A DNA stretch of 64,000 nucleotides, from positions 1-64,000 of the forward strand of contig NZ_JACVUP010000002.1 in the NCBI RefSeq assembly GCF_016625195.1, in the 5' to 3' direction. The translations under genes were made by a program, and so were the position numbers. The notes below the pieces were generated by a model. That model was given only the letters and a program-made list of their open reading frames with translations. It was not told the origin of the DNA and ran no database searches. Each line of letters begins with the position of its first letter. The first letter of the stretch is position 1. Shown piece by piece: positions 7,971-17,547 of the stretch. The stretch is from Erwinia sp. S63. Lineage in GTDB: Bacteria > Pseudomonadota > Gammaproteobacteria > Enterobacterales > Enterobacteriaceae.

Positions 7971-9656
7971 TTACTTCTGCATCGGCAGGTTCAAGCCATG
8001 TTCTTTCGCGCAGCTCTGCGCCAGTTCATAGCCTGCATCCGCGTGACGCATCACGCCGGTTGCCGGGTCATTCCACAGCACACGGCCAAGGCGCGCGTCG
8101 GCTTCGGCAGTGCCGTCGCAGACAATCACCACGCCGGAGTGCTGCGAGAAGCCCATGCCGACGCCGCCGCCGTGATGCAGGCTCACCCAGGTCGCGCCGC
8201 CTGCGGTGTTCAGCAAGGCGTTCAGCAGCGGCCAGTCAGATACCGCATCCGAACCGTCTTTCATCGCTTCAGTTTCACGGTTCGGTGACGCCACGGAACC
8301 GCAGTCCAGGTGGTCACGGCCGATGACGATAGGAGCTTTCAGCTCGCCATTGCGCACCATTTCGTTAAACGCCAGCGCGGCTTTATGACGCTCACCCAGA
8401 CCCAGCCAGCAGATACGCGCCGGCAAGCCCTGGAAGGCAATACGTTCCTGCGCCATGTCGAGCCAGCGATGCAGGTTCTTATGCTCCGGGAACAATTCTT
8501 TCAGCTTGGCATCGGTTTTGTAGATATCTTCCGGATCGCCTGACAGCGCCACCCAGCGGAACGGACCTTTGCCTTCGCAGAACAGCGGGCGAATATAGGC
8601 GGGTACGAAGCCTGGGAAATCAAAGGCGTTTTTCACCCCTTCATCCAACGCCACCTGACGTATGTTGTTACCGTAATCCACGGTCGGCACACCCATGTGG
8701 TGGAAATCGAGCATTGCCTGCACATGCACTGCCATCGACGCGCGAGCCGCTTTCTCTACTGCTTTCGGATTGCTGACGCGCTCAGACTGCCAGCGCTCAA
8801 CGTCCCAGCCCACCGGCAGGTAACCATTAATCGGATCGTGTGCAGAAGTCTGATCGGTAACGATATCCGGCTTCATGCCACCCGCTTTGGCGCGTTTCAC
8901 CAGCTCCGGCACGATTTCAGCGGCGTTGCCCAGCAGGCCAACAGAAATTGCCTGCTTCGCTTTGGTGGCTTTCTCAATCAGATCCAGCGCTTCGTCTAAG
9001 GTGTAAGCTTTATGGTCGACGTATCGGGTACGCAGACGGAAATCGATGCGGGATTCCTGGCACTCAATCGCCAGTACGCTGGCACCGGCCAACACGCCAG
9101 CCAGCGGTTGTGCGCCGCCCATGCCACCTAAGCCCGCTGTCAGGATCCAGCGACCGCTCAGATCGCTGTCATAATGCTGGCGACCGGCTTCGGCGAAGGT
9201 CTCAAAGGTGCCCTGCACGATGCCCTGTGCACCGATGTAGATCCAGGAACCGGCAGTCATCTGGCCGTACATCATCAGGCCGGCTTTATCCAGCTCGTGG
9301 AAATGATCCCAGTTAGCCCAGTGTGGCACCAGGTTAGAGTTGGCCAGCAGCACGCGTGGTGCATCGGCATGAGTACGGAACACGCCCACTGGTTTACCAG
9401 ACTGGATCAGCAAGGTTTCTTCAGGCTGCAACGCACGCAGTGAACGCAGAATCTGCTCAAAGCACTCCCAGTTACGTGCGGCTTTACCGATACCGCCGTA
9501 TACCACCAGATCTTCCGGGCGCTCGGCCACATCAGGATCGAGGTTGTTCTGGATCATGCGGTAAGCCGCTTCAATCAACCAGTTCGCACAATGCAGTTCG
9601 TTACCGCGCGGCGCACGGATTTCACGGGCAACAGCCTGAGATAAAGTTTCGCTCAT
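7971..9656 (-). CDS. hutU: Urocanate hydratase
   Basis: A 561-residue urocanase, the second step of histidine breakdown: urocanate plus water to imidazolone propionate, with tightly bound NAD+ as an electrophilic catalyst. The NAD-binding stretch [13 protein letters not shown] is near residue 175, and the highly conserved [33 protein letters not shown] and [12 protein letters not shown] segments are present. Three consecutive start codons occur (TTG 9662, ATG 9659, ATG 9656); 9656 is preferred because AAGGAA lies six bases upstream. That ribosome site overlaps the hutH stop codon, and the gap to hutH is only 10 bp, so the two are cotranscribed as hutH-hutU. Confidence 0.97.
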   Translation of the reverse strand: MSETLSQAVAREIRAPRGNELHCANWLIEAAYRMIQNNLDPDVAERPEDLVVYGGIGKAARNWECFEQILRSLRALQPEETLLIQSGKPVGVFRTHADAPRVLLANSNLVPHWANWDHFHELDKAGLMMYGQMTAGSWIYIGAQGIVQGTFETFAEAGRQHYDSDLSGRWILTAGLGGMGGAQPLAGVLAGASVLAIECQESRIDFRLRTRYVDHKAYTLDEALDLIEKATKAKQAISVGLLGNAAEIVPELVKRAKAGGMKPDIVTDQTSAHDPINGYLPVGWDVERWQSERVSNPKAVEKAARASMAVHVQAMLDFHHMGVPTVDYGNNIRQVALDEGVKNAFDFPGFVPAYIRPLFCEGKGPFRWVALSGDPEDIYKTDAKLKELFPEHKNLHRWLDMAQERIAFQGLPARICWLGLGERHKAALAFNEMVRNGELKAPIVIGRDHLDCGSVASPNRETEAMKDGSDAVSDWPLLNALLNTAGGATWVSLHHGGGVGMGFSQHSGVVIVCDGTAEADARLGRVLWNDPATGVMRHADAGYELAQSCAKEHGLNLPMQK

Positions 9657-9666
9657 CATCAATTCC

Positions 9667-11220
9667 TTAAAGGGAAGGTGAACGCTGGCTTGGCAGCAGC
9701 GCAGTCAAAGATTCAGGCCAGGCGTGGCTGCTGGCCCACAGACGCATGGATTCGATATCCGGCGCCATTAAACGGTCTTGATCAAGGAAGGCAACGTTCT
9801 CGCGGATGCGACTCATCTCTTGTTCCAGCGCAGTCGAGCTTTGCAGTGGACGATGGAAGTCGATGCCTTGCGCCGCAGCCATGGCTTCAATGCCGACCAC
9901 GGCAGCGGTGTTAAAGCACATATCACCGAGGCGACGCGCGGCGTAGGTGGCCATCGACACGTGATCTTCCTGGTTCGCAGAGGTCGGCAGGCTATCCACG
10001 CTACCCGGATGCGCCAGCGATTTGTTTTCTGAGGCCAGTGCGGCAGCGGTGACCTGGGCAATCATAAAGCCGGAGTTGACTCCGCCATCGCGCACCAGGA
10101 ATGGCGGCAGGCCAGAGAGACCAGTATCCAGCAGCAACGCCATACGGCGCTCGGAAATGGCGCCGATTTCGGCAATCGCCAATGCGATGATATCGGCGGC
10201 AAACGCCACAGGTTCGGCGTGGAAGTTACCGCCCGAAATCACATCACCGCTTTCACTGAACACCAGCGGGTTATCAGAGGCCGCGTTGGCTTCGATTTGC
10301 AATACACGCGCCGCATGGCTGAGGTTGTCTAAACACGCGCCCATCACCTGCGGAACGCAGCGAATCGAGTAGGGATCCTGCACGCGACCACAATTGGTAT
10401 GTGAGCTGAGGATTTCACTGCCTTCCAGTAAGGAAGAAACGGCAGCGGCCACCGCGATTTGCCCGTGCTGACCGCGCGCCTGATGAATACGTGCATCGAA
10501 AGGTTTTACCGAGCCTTTGATCGCTTCCAGTGACAGCGCGCCGGCCATCAGGCCTGCGGCGAACAGGTTCTCAGCTTCAAACAGTCCGCGCAGTGCCAGC
10601 GCGTTAGAAACCTGGGTGCCGTTGAGCAGTGCCAGGCCCTCTTTCGGTCCCAGCACAATCGGCTGCAGGCCGACGCGCGCCAGCCCTTCGGTGGCAGGAA
10701 TCAGTTCTTCGTCAACGCGCACCTGGCCTTCGCCCAGCAACATCAGTGACAGATGGGCCAGCGGGGCTAAATCGCCGGATGCGCCAACCGAACCTTTTTC
10801 CGGGATGCACGGCATCACACCGGCATTAAACAGCGCCAGCAGGGCTTCGATTAACTGGATACGTACGCCGGAGTGACCGCGTGCCAGGCTGATAATTTTA
10901 GTGGCGACCACTAAACGCGTGACGTTATCGGGCAGTAAGTTGCCCAAACCCACGCTGTGTGACAGCACCAGATTACGCTGCAACTCTGCCAGACGCTCAG
11001 CAGGAATCTGTGTCTGTGCCAGTTTGCCGAAGCCGGTATTGATGCCGTACACCACTTTGCCTGATGCCACGATGGCATCGACGGTTTCATTCGCGCGATC
11101 GATGGCCGCACGAGCGTCATCCGCTAACGTGAGCGTCACCTTGCTTTGATAAATCGCCCGCAAGGTCGCGAGGTCCACTTCACCGGGAACAAGGCGAATT
11201 TCCTGAACCGAACCTGACAT
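9667..11220 (-). CDS. hutH: Histidine ammonia-lyase
   Basis: A 517-residue histidase that deaminates L-histidine to urocanate and ammonia in the cytosol. The MIO cofactor triad Ala147-Ser148-Gly149 is present in [14 protein letters not shown], as are the catalytic Tyr of [10 protein letters not shown], the His of LSHSVGLG, the Asn of [15 protein letters not shown] and the NQEDHVS glutamate. Length and motifs are normal for a working enzyme. It is the first gene of the hutHU operon. An AGGAGT ribosome site is placed directly after a HutC-type operator, and a sigma-54 promoter lies about 130 bp upstream. It is the intact counterpart of the MIO-less paralogue at 19806-21290. Confidence 0.98.
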   Translation of the reverse strand: MSGSVQEIRLVPGEVDLATLRAIYQSKVTLTLADDARAAIDRANETVDAIVASGKVVYGINTGFGKLAQTQIPAERLAELQRNLVLSHSVGLGNLLPDNVTRLVVATKIISLARGHSGVRIQLIEALLALFNAGVMPCIPEKGSVGASGDLAPLAHLSLMLLGEGQVRVDEELIPATEGLARVGLQPIVLGPKEGLALLNGTQVSNALALRGLFEAENLFAAGLMAGALSLEAIKGSVKPFDARIHQARGQHGQIAVAAAVSSLLEGSEILSSHTNCGRVQDPYSIRCVPQVMGACLDNLSHAARVLQIEANAASDNPLVFSESGDVISGGNFHAEPVAFAADIIALAIAEIGAISERRMALLLDTGLSGLPPFLVRDGGVNSGFMIAQVTAAALASENKSLAHPGSVDSLPTSANQEDHVSMATYAARRLGDMCFNTAAVVGIEAMAAAQGIDFHRPLQSSTALEQEMSRIRENVAFLDQDRLMAPDIESMRLWASSHAWPESLTALLPSQRSPSL

Positions 11221-11230
11221 AGTCTACTCC

Positions 11231-11240
11231 TGTCTATACA
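11231..11240 (-). promoter_or_regulatory. HutC-type operator adjacent to the hutH ribosome site
   Basis: TGTCTATACA (TGTATAGACA on the minus strand) fits the GTMTAKAC core of HutC-subfamily GntR operators. It abuts the AGGAGT of hutH, so bound repressor would act downstream of the transcription start. Confidence 0.65.
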
Positions 11241-11330
11241 AGTGATCGGGTGCTACCTGCAAGCCCTGGGTTTGCGATGTGGCATGGGGTAGCACCATTG
11301 AATGAGCTGAGTGAAGCATAAGTGTCTAAT

Positions 11331-11344
11331 CTTGTCTATACAAG
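11331..11344 (-). promoter_or_regulatory. HutC-type operator overlapping the hutHU transcription start
   Basis: CTTGTATAGACAAG on the minus strand, a 14-bp dyad. It begins one base after the -12 element of the sigma-54 promoter at 11346-11361, so the predicted start near 11335 lies inside it. Confidence 0.8.
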
Positions 11345-11345
11345 T

Positions 11346-11361
11346 AGCAAGGGCTGTGCCA
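11346..11361 (-). promoter_or_regulatory. Sigma-54 promoter of hutHU
   Basis: On the minus strand TGGCACAGCCCTTGCT matches the RpoN consensus TGGCAC-N5-TTGCW at every specified base. An enhancer-binding activator such as NtrC or CbrB would be needed; no clear NtrC site was found nearby. Confidence 0.8.
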
Positions 11362-11476
11362 GATTGATTGGATTCTGTGAAATGCGCCGCAATGCGGGAT
11401 GTGTCATCCAGCCGCAGCCGCATTGCACCGAAACAGGGAGAACGCTGCACTGTTAACGGGCTGTCTGCACAATTGG

Positions 11477-11488
11477 ATGTATATACAT
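11477..11488 (+). promoter_or_regulatory. HutC-type operator upstream of hutC
   Basis: ATGTATATACAT is a perfect 12-bp palindrome with the GTATATAC core. It is about 50 bp upstream of the hutC start and suggests autorepression. Confidence 0.65.
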
Positions 11489-11539
11489 TTACGTGCTGAG
11501 ACAGTAAACTTTGGGCATTATTCGGAAAAGGAACAGGAT

Positions 11540-12295
11540 ATGGCGGAGCAAACGGCAATAGCGCAGCTGGCCGCAGCGATGGGCGATGAGCCAGCACCGA
11601 TTTATCAGCGCGTGAAACAGGCGATCGTCAGCCAGATCCGTGAAGGTCACTGGAAAGCGAATCAACGCGTACCTTCCGAAAGTGAACTGGTTAACGAATT
11701 GGGCGTGAGCCGCATGACCATTAACCGCGCACTGCGTGAACTCACCAGTGAAGGGTTCCTGGTGCGTATGCAGGGTGTGGGCACCTTTGTCGCGGAGATG
11801 AAGGGTTACACCGCGATGCTGGAAGTGCATAACATCGCCGATGAAATTGCCCAGCGTGGTCATCGCCATAGCTGCAAAATTTTGTCGATTGGGCAGATGA
11901 AGGCCGATCCGGAGCAGGCCGCTGTGTTGGGCTTATCCACCGGGCAGACGCTGTATCATTCGTTGATTGTGCATTACGAAAACGATATGCCGGTGCAACT
12001 GGAAGATCGTCTGGTCAACCCGCTGGTGGCGCCGGATTACCTCAGTCAGGATTATCATCAACTGACGCCCTACACCTATTTGATGCGCGTGGCGCCGTTG
12101 ACCGCCGGTGAGCATATTGTGGAAGCGGTACTGCCCGATTTGCGCCAGCGTAAACATCTGGCGCTGGATGAGCACGAACCCTGCTTGTTGATTCGTCGTC
12201 AGACCTGGAGCGACAACAAGATTGTGACTTACGCGCGCCTGCTCTATCCAGGCTCGCGCTATAAGTTACTGGGTCGTTTCAGAGGACACGGCTAA
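11540..12295 (+). CDS. hutC: Histidine-utilisation repressor HutC (GntR family)
   Basis: A 251-residue GntR-family repressor of the HutC subfamily: winged helix-turn-helix at about 20-85 (RVPSESELVNELGVSRMTINRALREL) and a UTRA ligand-binding domain at about 100-245. Urocanate is the known inducer of the family and the expected ligand here. The start is placed at the ATG at 11540, preceded by AAAAGGAAC and AGGA, not at the upstream in-frame codon at 11399, which would run through the control region and its operator. Its 3' end overlaps the 3' end of convergent hutD by 17 bp. Six matching operators occur across the hut genes. Confidence 0.95.
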   Translation: MAEQTAIAQLAAAMGDEPAPIYQRVKQAIVSQIREGHWKANQRVPSESELVNELGVSRMTINRALRELTSEGFLVRMQGVGTFVAEMKGYTAMLEVHNIADEIAQRGHRHSCKILSIGQMKADPEQAAVLGLSTGQTLYHSLIVHYENDMPVQLEDRLVNPLVAPDYLSQDYHQLTPYTYLMRVAPLTAGEHIVEAVLPDLRQRKHLALDEHEPCLLIRRQTWSDNKIVTYARLLYPGSRYKLLGRFRGHG

Positions 12296-12818
12296 GCGAC
12301 ACAAACAGCAGGCTGGCATCCGAGGTTCGCGGTGCCAGCTGCGTCTCTTCATCCAGCCACCACATTCCCTGATTAACCGTGACGCGTTTGCCGTCCGTAC
12401 TCTGCCATTCGCCGGATAATACCCACGCGACACCGTGTTGGCTGGTAGCGGCGTGTTGCACGACATCCACCTGCGCCTGCCAACTGTCACGGCGCGTCAT
12501 GATATTGAAATCCTGACAGCTGCCGCTGATTTGTGCCTCAATCGACCATTCACCGGGAAACGCCCACGGCTGATGCGGCAACAACGCGTGTTCGACGTTC
12601 TCGCTGCGCAGCACCACGCTATCGCCATTCAGCAGCGTAATCACTCGATCGATACCGTGGAATGGCGAAAAAGGCCCGTCGGCATCGATGGTGGCAATAC
12701 TGGCGCGCCAGCCAAATTGGGTCTCACCGGGCGGGAAGCTGATGATTTCACGCGTTTCACCGCCGCCGTTGCGCCAGCGGCTCACGGGCAACTGGCTGTA
12801 GTCGAAATACGTTCTCAT
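12279..12818 (-). CDS. hutD: HutD-family cupin protein
   Basis: A 179-residue HutD protein. The diagnostic WRNGGGETREI segment is at residues 16-26, and the rest fits the bicupin fold of the family. In Pseudomonas HutD limits hut expression, perhaps by binding urocanate or formylglutamate; it has no established catalytic activity. It is the second gene of a hutF-hutD operon: its ATG overlaps the hutF stop by four bases. Its last 17 bases overlap the end of hutC on the other strand. Confidence 0.92.
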   Translation of the reverse strand: MRTYFDYSQLPVSRWRNGGGETREIISFPPGETQFGWRASIATIDADGPFSPFHGIDRVITLLNGDSVVLRSENVEHALLPHQPWAFPGEWSIEAQISGSCQDFNIMTRRDSWQAQVDVVQHAATSQHGVAWVLSGEWQSTDGKRVTVNQGMWWLDEETQLAPRTSDASLLFVSLSRVL

Positions 12819-14170
12819 TGCAGTGCACTCATGGCCTGGGCGAAGCGCGCGGCTGCGGCCTCTTCGGCGGGATGATGGCCTTCGCTGATCACCTGATTAC
12901 CGGCGACAAACACATCGCGGATCTGGCTTTGCGTACCACCAAACAGCCAGCGATTGAGTAGTGAAGCGGAACTCACGCTGCTCAGGAAGGCATCATTTTC
13001 CAGCACCAGCCAGTCGGCGCGTTTGCCCACCGCCAGTTCACCGGTGTTGATCGCGCACGCCTGCGCACCGCCTTGTGCCGCCTGCTGCCACAGCAGATCG
13101 CCCACAGAAGGCTGATGGGGCAGGGTGATTCGGTTGCGACGACGATCGCGCAGGCGCTGACCGTACTCCAGCCAGCGCAGCTCTTCCTGCGCGCTGAGCG
13201 ATACATGGCTGTCCGAGCCAATGCCCCAGTGTCCACCCTGGGCAATATATTCCACCGCCGGGAAGATGCCGTCGCCGAGATTGGCTTCGGTGGTCGGACA
13301 GAGTCCGGCAATCGCACCGCTGGCCGCCATGCGTTGAATTTCACTGTCGTCCAGATGGGTGGCATGAATCAGGCACCAACGCTGATCCACTTCGAAGCGA
13401 TTATACAGCCAGGAAACCGGACGCTCGCCGCTCCACGCCAGGCTGTCATTGACCTCTTTTTCCTGCTCGGCCACATGAATATGTACCGGCACATCAGCAG
13501 CGCCAGCGGCCAGCACTTCACGCATCTGAGCTTCACTCACCGCGCGCAGCGAGTGGAAACAGATGCCATGATTAAGCAGCGGCTTATTGGCGCTCCATTG
13601 CGCTACGCGTTGCTGTTGCTGCAGATAAGCCTCCGTTTGCTGGATAAAACGGCGCTGGCCGTCGCTGGCCGGTTGCGATCCAAATCCACTGTAGCTGTAG
13701 AGCACCGGCAGCAGCGTCTGACCGATCCCGGCCGTCTCGGCGGCGGCAATCAGGTTGAGCAGCATCGCGTCATCGGCATAGGGTTTACCCTGCGCATCGT
13801 GGTGCAAATAGTGGAATTCCGCCACCTGGCTATAACCGCCTTTCAGCATATCGATATAGAGATGGGTGGCGATATCGCCGACCTGCTCCGGCGACAGGCG
13901 CTGCACCATGCGGTACATCAGATCGCGCCAGGTCCAGAAACTGTCCTGCGGATCACCCGCCACTTCTGCCAGCCCGGCCATGGCGCGCTGAAAGGCGTGC
14001 GAATGCAGGTTAGCGATAGCAGGGATCACCGGGCCAGTAAGGCGAGTGGCGCTGCCTGACGTGCTGTTGGGGGTAAGTTCAGCAATCTGTCCGGATGCGT
14101 CAGTGGTAATCAATACGTCTTCATGCCAGCCGTCGGCCAGCAGCGCGCGTGGGGCAAAAAAAACGGCCAT
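12815..14170 (-). CDS. hutF: Formimidoylglutamate deiminase
   Basis: A 451-residue amidohydrolase-superfamily deiminase that converts N-formimino-L-glutamate to N-formyl-L-glutamate and ammonia. Metal-ligand motifs are NLHSHAFQRAMAG near residue 54, HIHVAEQ near 230, LIHATHLDDSE near 268 and GSDSHVSL near 320. Its presence with hutG marks the five-step Pseudomonas-type route ending in formate, in contrast to the four-step HutG route of Klebsiella that releases formamide. It is divergent from hutI with a HutC-type operator between them and is cotranscribed with hutD. Confidence 0.95.
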   Translation of the reverse strand: MAVFFAPRALLADGWHEDVLITTDASGQIAELTPNSTSGSATRLTGPVIPAIANLHSHAFQRAMAGLAEVAGDPQDSFWTWRDLMYRMVQRLSPEQVGDIATHLYIDMLKGGYSQVAEFHYLHHDAQGKPYADDAMLLNLIAAAETAGIGQTLLPVLYSYSGFGSQPASDGQRRFIQQTEAYLQQQQRVAQWSANKPLLNHGICFHSLRAVSEAQMREVLAAGAADVPVHIHVAEQEKEVNDSLAWSGERPVSWLYNRFEVDQRWCLIHATHLDDSEIQRMAASGAIAGLCPTTEANLGDGIFPAVEYIAQGGHWGIGSDSHVSLSAQEELRWLEYGQRLRDRRRNRITLPHQPSVGDLLWQQAAQGGAQACAINTGELAVGKRADWLVLENDAFLSSVSSASLLNRWLFGGTQSQIRDVFVAGNQVISEGHHPAEEAAAARFAQAMSALQ

Positions 14171-14194
14171 GGTTGATCCTTAAGGGCGGAAAGT

Positions 14195-14204
14195 TGTATA
14201 TACA
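14195..14204. promoter_or_regulatory. HutC-type operator between hutF and hutI
   Basis: TGTATATACA, a perfect palindrome extended by TT and TA, centrally placed in the 85-bp region between the divergent hutFD and hutIG operons. One bound repressor could control both directions. Confidence 0.75.
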
Positions 14205-14255
14205 TATACATACTTTGAGACGCACTGTAAATCGTCAGACGTGAAGGGGAGTGGG

Positions 14256-15473
14256 ATGGCAGAAGCGAAGCAGATCGACAGCCTGTGGCTGGGGGCCGAT
14301 ATCGTCACCATGCGAGACGGGCACTATAACCTGATTGCCGACGGCGCACTGGCGGTGGATAACGGCGAGCTGATTTGGGTAGGACCGCGTAGTGAACTGC
14401 CGGATTTTGCCCCGCGTACGCAGCAGCAATTTGACGGTGGCATCATCACGCCAGGTTTAGTGGATTGCCATACGCATCTGGTGTTTGGCGGCGATCGTAG
14501 CCAGGAGTTTGAGCAACGTCTTAACGGCGTCAGCTATGCCGAGATTGCGGCGCAGGGCGGCGGTATTCTCTCCACGGTGCGTGCTACGCGCGCGGCATCG
14601 CAGCAGGAGTTGGTGGCAAGTGCGCGCTGGCGTCTAAATCGATTGCTGGCAGAAGGTGTCACCACCGTTGAGATCAAATCGGGTTATGGCCTCGATGAAA
14701 CCAGCGAACTGACCATGCTGCGCGCCATCCGCGAATTGGCGGAAACGGTGCCCGCCGATGTCCTCTCCACCTGCCTGGCCGCGCACGGCTTCCCGCCCGA
14801 GTTTAAAGAAAACCCACAAGGCTGGATCGATATCATCTGCAATCGCCTTTTACCGCAGGTGAAGGCGGAAGGGCTGGCGGATGCGGTCGACGCCTTCTGC
14901 GAACATCTCGCCTTTTCCCCTGAGCAGGTCAGCGCGGTTTTTGATCAAGCCAAAGCATTGGGTATGCCGGTTAAACTGCACGCTGAGCAGTTGTCCGCAC
15001 TCGGTGGCGCCACACTGGCGGCCGAATACGGTGCCTTGTCTGCCGATCATCTTGAATACGCCACCGAAGCCGATGCGCAGGCGATGGCACAGCACGGCAC
15101 TGTGGCCGTCCTGTTGCCTGGCGCATTCTATCTACTGCGCGAGACGCAACGCCCGCCAGTGGATTTGTTCCGCAAACACGGCGTGCCAATGGCGCTGGCC
15201 AGCGATGCCAATCCCGGTACTTCTCCGGCGCTGTCGCTGCGTCTGATGCTCAATATGGGCTGTACGCTGTTTGGCATGACCCCGGAAGAAGCGCTGGCAG
15301 GCGTGACCTTATGGGGCGCGAAAGCGCTGGGATTACAGCATTCGCACGGTTCGCTTGAGGTCGGCAAAGTGGCGAACTTTGTGCACTGGCCGCTGGCGCG
15401 TCCGGCAGAACTGATTTACTGGTTGGGCGGCGAACTGCCGTGCCAGGTTATCTATCGTGGAGAAGCGCAATGA
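14256..15473 (+). CDS. hutI: Imidazolonepropionase
   Basis: A 405-residue metal-dependent amidohydrolase that opens 4-imidazolone-5-propionate to N-formiminoglutamate, third step of the pathway. Metal-binding residues lie in [13 protein letters not shown] near residue 70, [12 protein letters not shown] near 245 and [12 protein letters not shown] near 320. The start is the ATG at 14256, five bases after AAGGGGA, not the GTG at 14241. The stop overlaps the hutG start (ATGA), so hutI and hutG are translationally coupled. Confidence 0.97.
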   Translation: MAEAKQIDSLWLGADIVTMRDGHYNLIADGALAVDNGELIWVGPRSELPDFAPRTQQQFDGGIITPGLVDCHTHLVFGGDRSQEFEQRLNGVSYAEIAAQGGGILSTVRATRAASQQELVASARWRLNRLLAEGVTTVEIKSGYGLDETSELTMLRAIRELAETVPADVLSTCLAAHGFPPEFKENPQGWIDIICNRLLPQVKAEGLADAVDAFCEHLAFSPEQVSAVFDQAKALGMPVKLHAEQLSALGGATLAAEYGALSADHLEYATEADAQAMAQHGTVAVLLPGAFYLLRETQRPPVDLFRKHGVPMALASDANPGTSPALSLRLMLNMGCTLFGMTPEEALAGVTLWGAKALGLQHSHGSLEVGKVANFVHWPLARPAELIYWLGGELPCQVIYRGEAQ

Positions 15474-16261
15474 CACCTTTTCATTTCACCGCCGGTAAGC
15501 TGCCGCTGCTGGTCAGCATCCCGCACGCGGGCACCCAGTTAACGCCTGAAGTGGATGCCGGATTAAGCGACGCGGCACGCGGTTTGCCAGATACCGACTG
15601 GCACATTCCGTTGCTGTACGATTTTGTGCGTGATTTAGGGGCCAGCGTGCTGATTGGCCATTACTCACGTTTTGTCATCGACCTTAATCGTCCGCCGGAT
15701 AACCAGCCGCTGTACACCACCGCCACCACCGGACTCTATCCTGAGACGCTGTTTGACGGCACGCCGACCTTCGCCGAGGGTAAAACCCCCAGCGCCGAGG
15801 CGCGACAGGGTTATCTCGATAATATCTGGCAGCCGTATCACCAGCAGATCCAGCAAGAGCTGGCGCGACTGAAAGCTGAACACGGTTATGCGTTGCTGTT
15901 TGACGCCCATTCCATCGCTTCGGTGATTCCGCGCTTGTTCGACGGCCAGTTGCCGGATATCAACATTGGCACCAACAGCGGTGAGAGTTGCTCGGAGGCG
16001 GTGATCGAAGCGATCAAAGAGGTTTGTGCCGCGCAAAGCGATTACAGCTGGGTAGTCAATGGCCGTTTCAAAGGCGGTTATATCACGCGTGCTTATGGTC
16101 AGCCGCAGCAGGGCGTACAGGCCGTACAGCTCGAACTGGCACAGCTTAATTACATGGATGAAACCCCGCCGTTTGCCTGGCAACAGGATCGCGCGTCACA
16201 GCTGCAAAAAGTGTTAAAACCGATGATGCAGGCTTATTTACAGGCTGGAAAACCTCTCTAA
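15470..16261 (+). CDS. hutG: N-formylglutamate deformylase
   Basis: A 263-residue N-formylglutamate amidohydrolase (FGase fold), which hydrolyses N-formyl-L-glutamate to glutamate and formate, the last step of the HutF-dependent route. Family segments [24 protein letters not shown] and [14 protein letters not shown] are in the N-terminal third and [10 protein letters not shown] in the centre. The start is the ATG at 15470 overlapping the hutI stop; the longer frame from 15440 lies inside hutI. A strong intrinsic terminator follows 40 bp downstream. Confidence 0.96.
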   Translation: MTPFHFTAGKLPLLVSIPHAGTQLTPEVDAGLSDAARGLPDTDWHIPLLYDFVRDLGASVLIGHYSRFVIDLNRPPDNQPLYTTATTGLYPETLFDGTPTFAEGKTPSAEARQGYLDNIWQPYHQQIQQELARLKAEHGYALLFDAHSIASVIPRLFDGQLPDINIGTNSGESCSEAVIEAIKEVCAAQSDYSWVVNGRFKGGYITRAYGQPQQGVQAVQLELAQLNYMDETPPFAWQQDRASQLQKVLKPMMQAYLQAGKPL

Positions 16262-16301
16262 TCGCCCGAGTCGTCATGCCCGCTAGGGCAAATTTTTACC
16301 T

Positions 16302-16334
16302 GGCAGCCACCTTTGAAAGGTGGCTGCCTTTTTT
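16302..16334 (+). terminator. Intrinsic terminator of hutIG
   Basis: GGCAGCCACC (16302-16311) pairs perfectly with GGTGGCTGCC (16319-16328) around a seven-base loop and is followed by six T residues. Confidence 0.95.
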
Positions 16335-16489
16335 AATGGTGTGGAGGTACGGGCTTAGGTAACGCACCAGACCCATCTCGTTTCCCTCTCAAACTCCGTT
16401 ATCCCCATAACAGTGCAATATCGCCCCAAAAATGTGCATCAATACGTCCGTGCCGTGACCATTCCCTGATTCCACCGCCTCTGCCGATT

Positions 16490-16505
16490 TGGCACACCGC
16501 TTGCT
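16490..16505 (+). promoter_or_regulatory. Sigma-54 promoter of the hut-linked ABC importer operon
   Basis: TGGCACACCGCTTGCT matches TGGCAC-N5-TTGCW at every specified base. The predicted start is near 16516, about 168 bp upstream of the first gene and inside the HutC-type operator. Confidence 0.8.
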
Positions 16506-16508
16506 AGG

Positions 16509-16521
16509 TTGTATGTACAAG
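16509..16521 (+). promoter_or_regulatory. HutC-type operator on the importer promoter start site
   Basis: TTGTATGTACAAG, a dyad starting three bases after the -12 element. The arrangement mirrors that at hutHU. Confidence 0.75.
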
Positions 16522-16603
16522 TAAAGACCACGTGGTAATTATCACTTTTTATTCTGGCTGGCTCACAAAAAGCTTATGCCGACAATGATCTGCCGCAAGC
16601 TAA

Positions 16604-16617
16604 CTTGTATATACATG
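16604..16617 (+). promoter_or_regulatory. Second HutC-type operator in the importer leader
   Basis: CTTGTATATACATG with a perfect TGTATATACA core (16606-16615), about 67 bp upstream of the binding-protein start codon. Confidence 0.75.
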
Positions 16618-16683
16618 AAATGTCATCTGCGCTGTATCAGCTAACAGAGACAGCCAATTCGATTAATGACCAGGAGAAGCCGC

Positions 16684-17535
16684 ATGACGCACCGTGCCCC
16701 GATTCGCCGTTTTTGCCTCACGACCCTGTTTGCCAGCCTGATGATCAGCGGTGTTGCTGTACAGGCCAAAGAGTGGAAATCGATCACCATCGCTACCGAA
16801 GGCAGCTATGAACCCTGGAACCTGACGCTGCCGGGCGGCAAGTTAGGCGGCTTTGAACCTGAACTGATGGAAGACTTATGTAAGCGCATGGGCATCCAGT
16901 GCAAGCTGGTGGTGCAAAACTGGGACGGCATGATCGCCGGACTGAATGCTGGCAAATATGACGTGATCATGGATGCGATCGTCATCACGCCGGACCGCAA
17001 AAAAGTGGTCAATTTCACCGTGCCTTACGCATCTACCCCTGCCACCTTTATCACCACCAAAGACAGCCCGCTGATGCCGGCCGATCACAACATCATCAAG
17101 CTGCATGACGATGAGAAAGAGATCAACACCGCGATTGCGCCACTGAAAGCGGCGTTAAAAGGCAAAACCATCGGAATCGCGTCCGGCACGGTTTACACGC
17201 CCTTTATTGATAAGTACTTCAAAGATGTCGCCGACGTGCGCGAATACACTTCCTCAGCAGATGCGATTCTCGATCTGCAGGCTGGTCGTATTGATGCGGT
17301 GTTCGACGATGTGACCTTTGCCCAATCGATGCTGGCGCGCAAAGAGAACAGCAACCTGACCTTCAGTGGCCCGCAGTTGGGTGGCCCGATCTGGGGTGAG
17401 GGCGAAGCGATGGGCGTGCGCATGGCTGACAAGGATCTGAAAGCCAAACTCGACGAGGCTATCAAGGCCGCGCTGGCCGATGGCACCGTGAAAAAGCTGA
17501 GTGAGAAGTGGTTTAAAACTGACGTAACCCCGTAA
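16684..17535 (+). CDS. Periplasmic amino-acid-binding protein, hut-linked ABC importer
   Basis: A 283-residue family-3 solute-binding protein of the lysine/arginine/histidine/opine type. A signal peptide (RRFCLTTLFASLMISGVAVQA) precedes the mature start at KEWKS. Domain features include GGFEPELMEDLCKRM and the hinge motif DAIVITPDRKKVVNFT. Start at ATG 16684 with AGGAGAA five bases upstream; the earlier in-frame ATG at 16666 has no ribosome site. Being under HutC-type operators and followed by two permeases, an ATPase and a HutH paralogue, it most likely delivers histidine or urocanate. The ligand is inferred, not seen. Confidence 0.92.
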   Translation: MTHRAPIRRFCLTTLFASLMISGVAVQAKEWKSITIATEGSYEPWNLTLPGGKLGGFEPELMEDLCKRMGIQCKLVVQNWDGMIAGLNAGKYDVIMDAIVITPDRKKVVNFTVPYASTPATFITTKDSPLMPADHNIIKLHDDEKEINTAIAPLKAALKGKTIGIASGTVYTPFIDKYFKDVADVREYTSSADAILDLQAGRIDAVFDDVTFAQSMLARKENSNLTFSGPQLGGPIWGEGEAMGVRMADKDLKAKLDEAIKAALADGTVKKLSEKWFKTDVTP

Positions 17536-17547
17536 GTGAGGTGAAAG

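Larger units (their letters stand above)
11221..11539. promoter_or_regulatory. Divergent hutH/hutC control region
   Basis: A 319-bp region between the divergent hutH (minus) and hutC (plus) genes. It contains three HutC-type operators (11231, 11333, 11478) and one sigma-54 promoter reading toward hutH (11346-11361). No gene is seen in it. Confidence 0.8.
16262..16683 (+). promoter_or_regulatory. Intergenic control region of the hut-linked ABC importer
   Basis: This 422-bp region begins with the hutIG terminator and ends with the importer leader. It holds a sigma-54 promoter (16490-16505), a HutC-type operator on its start site (16509-16521) and a second operator in the leader (16604-16617). 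No gene is seen. Confidence 0.8.

Noticed and set aside
11362-11539. NtrC enhancer sites upstream of the hutHU sigma-54 promoter
   Set aside because: Only TGCAC half-sites are visible; no full TGCACC-N5-GGTGCA dyad could be found, so the activator is left open.
11399-11539. N-terminal extension of HutC from 11399
   Set aside because: It would read through the operator at 11477, lacks a ribosome site, and makes the protein longer than the family norm.
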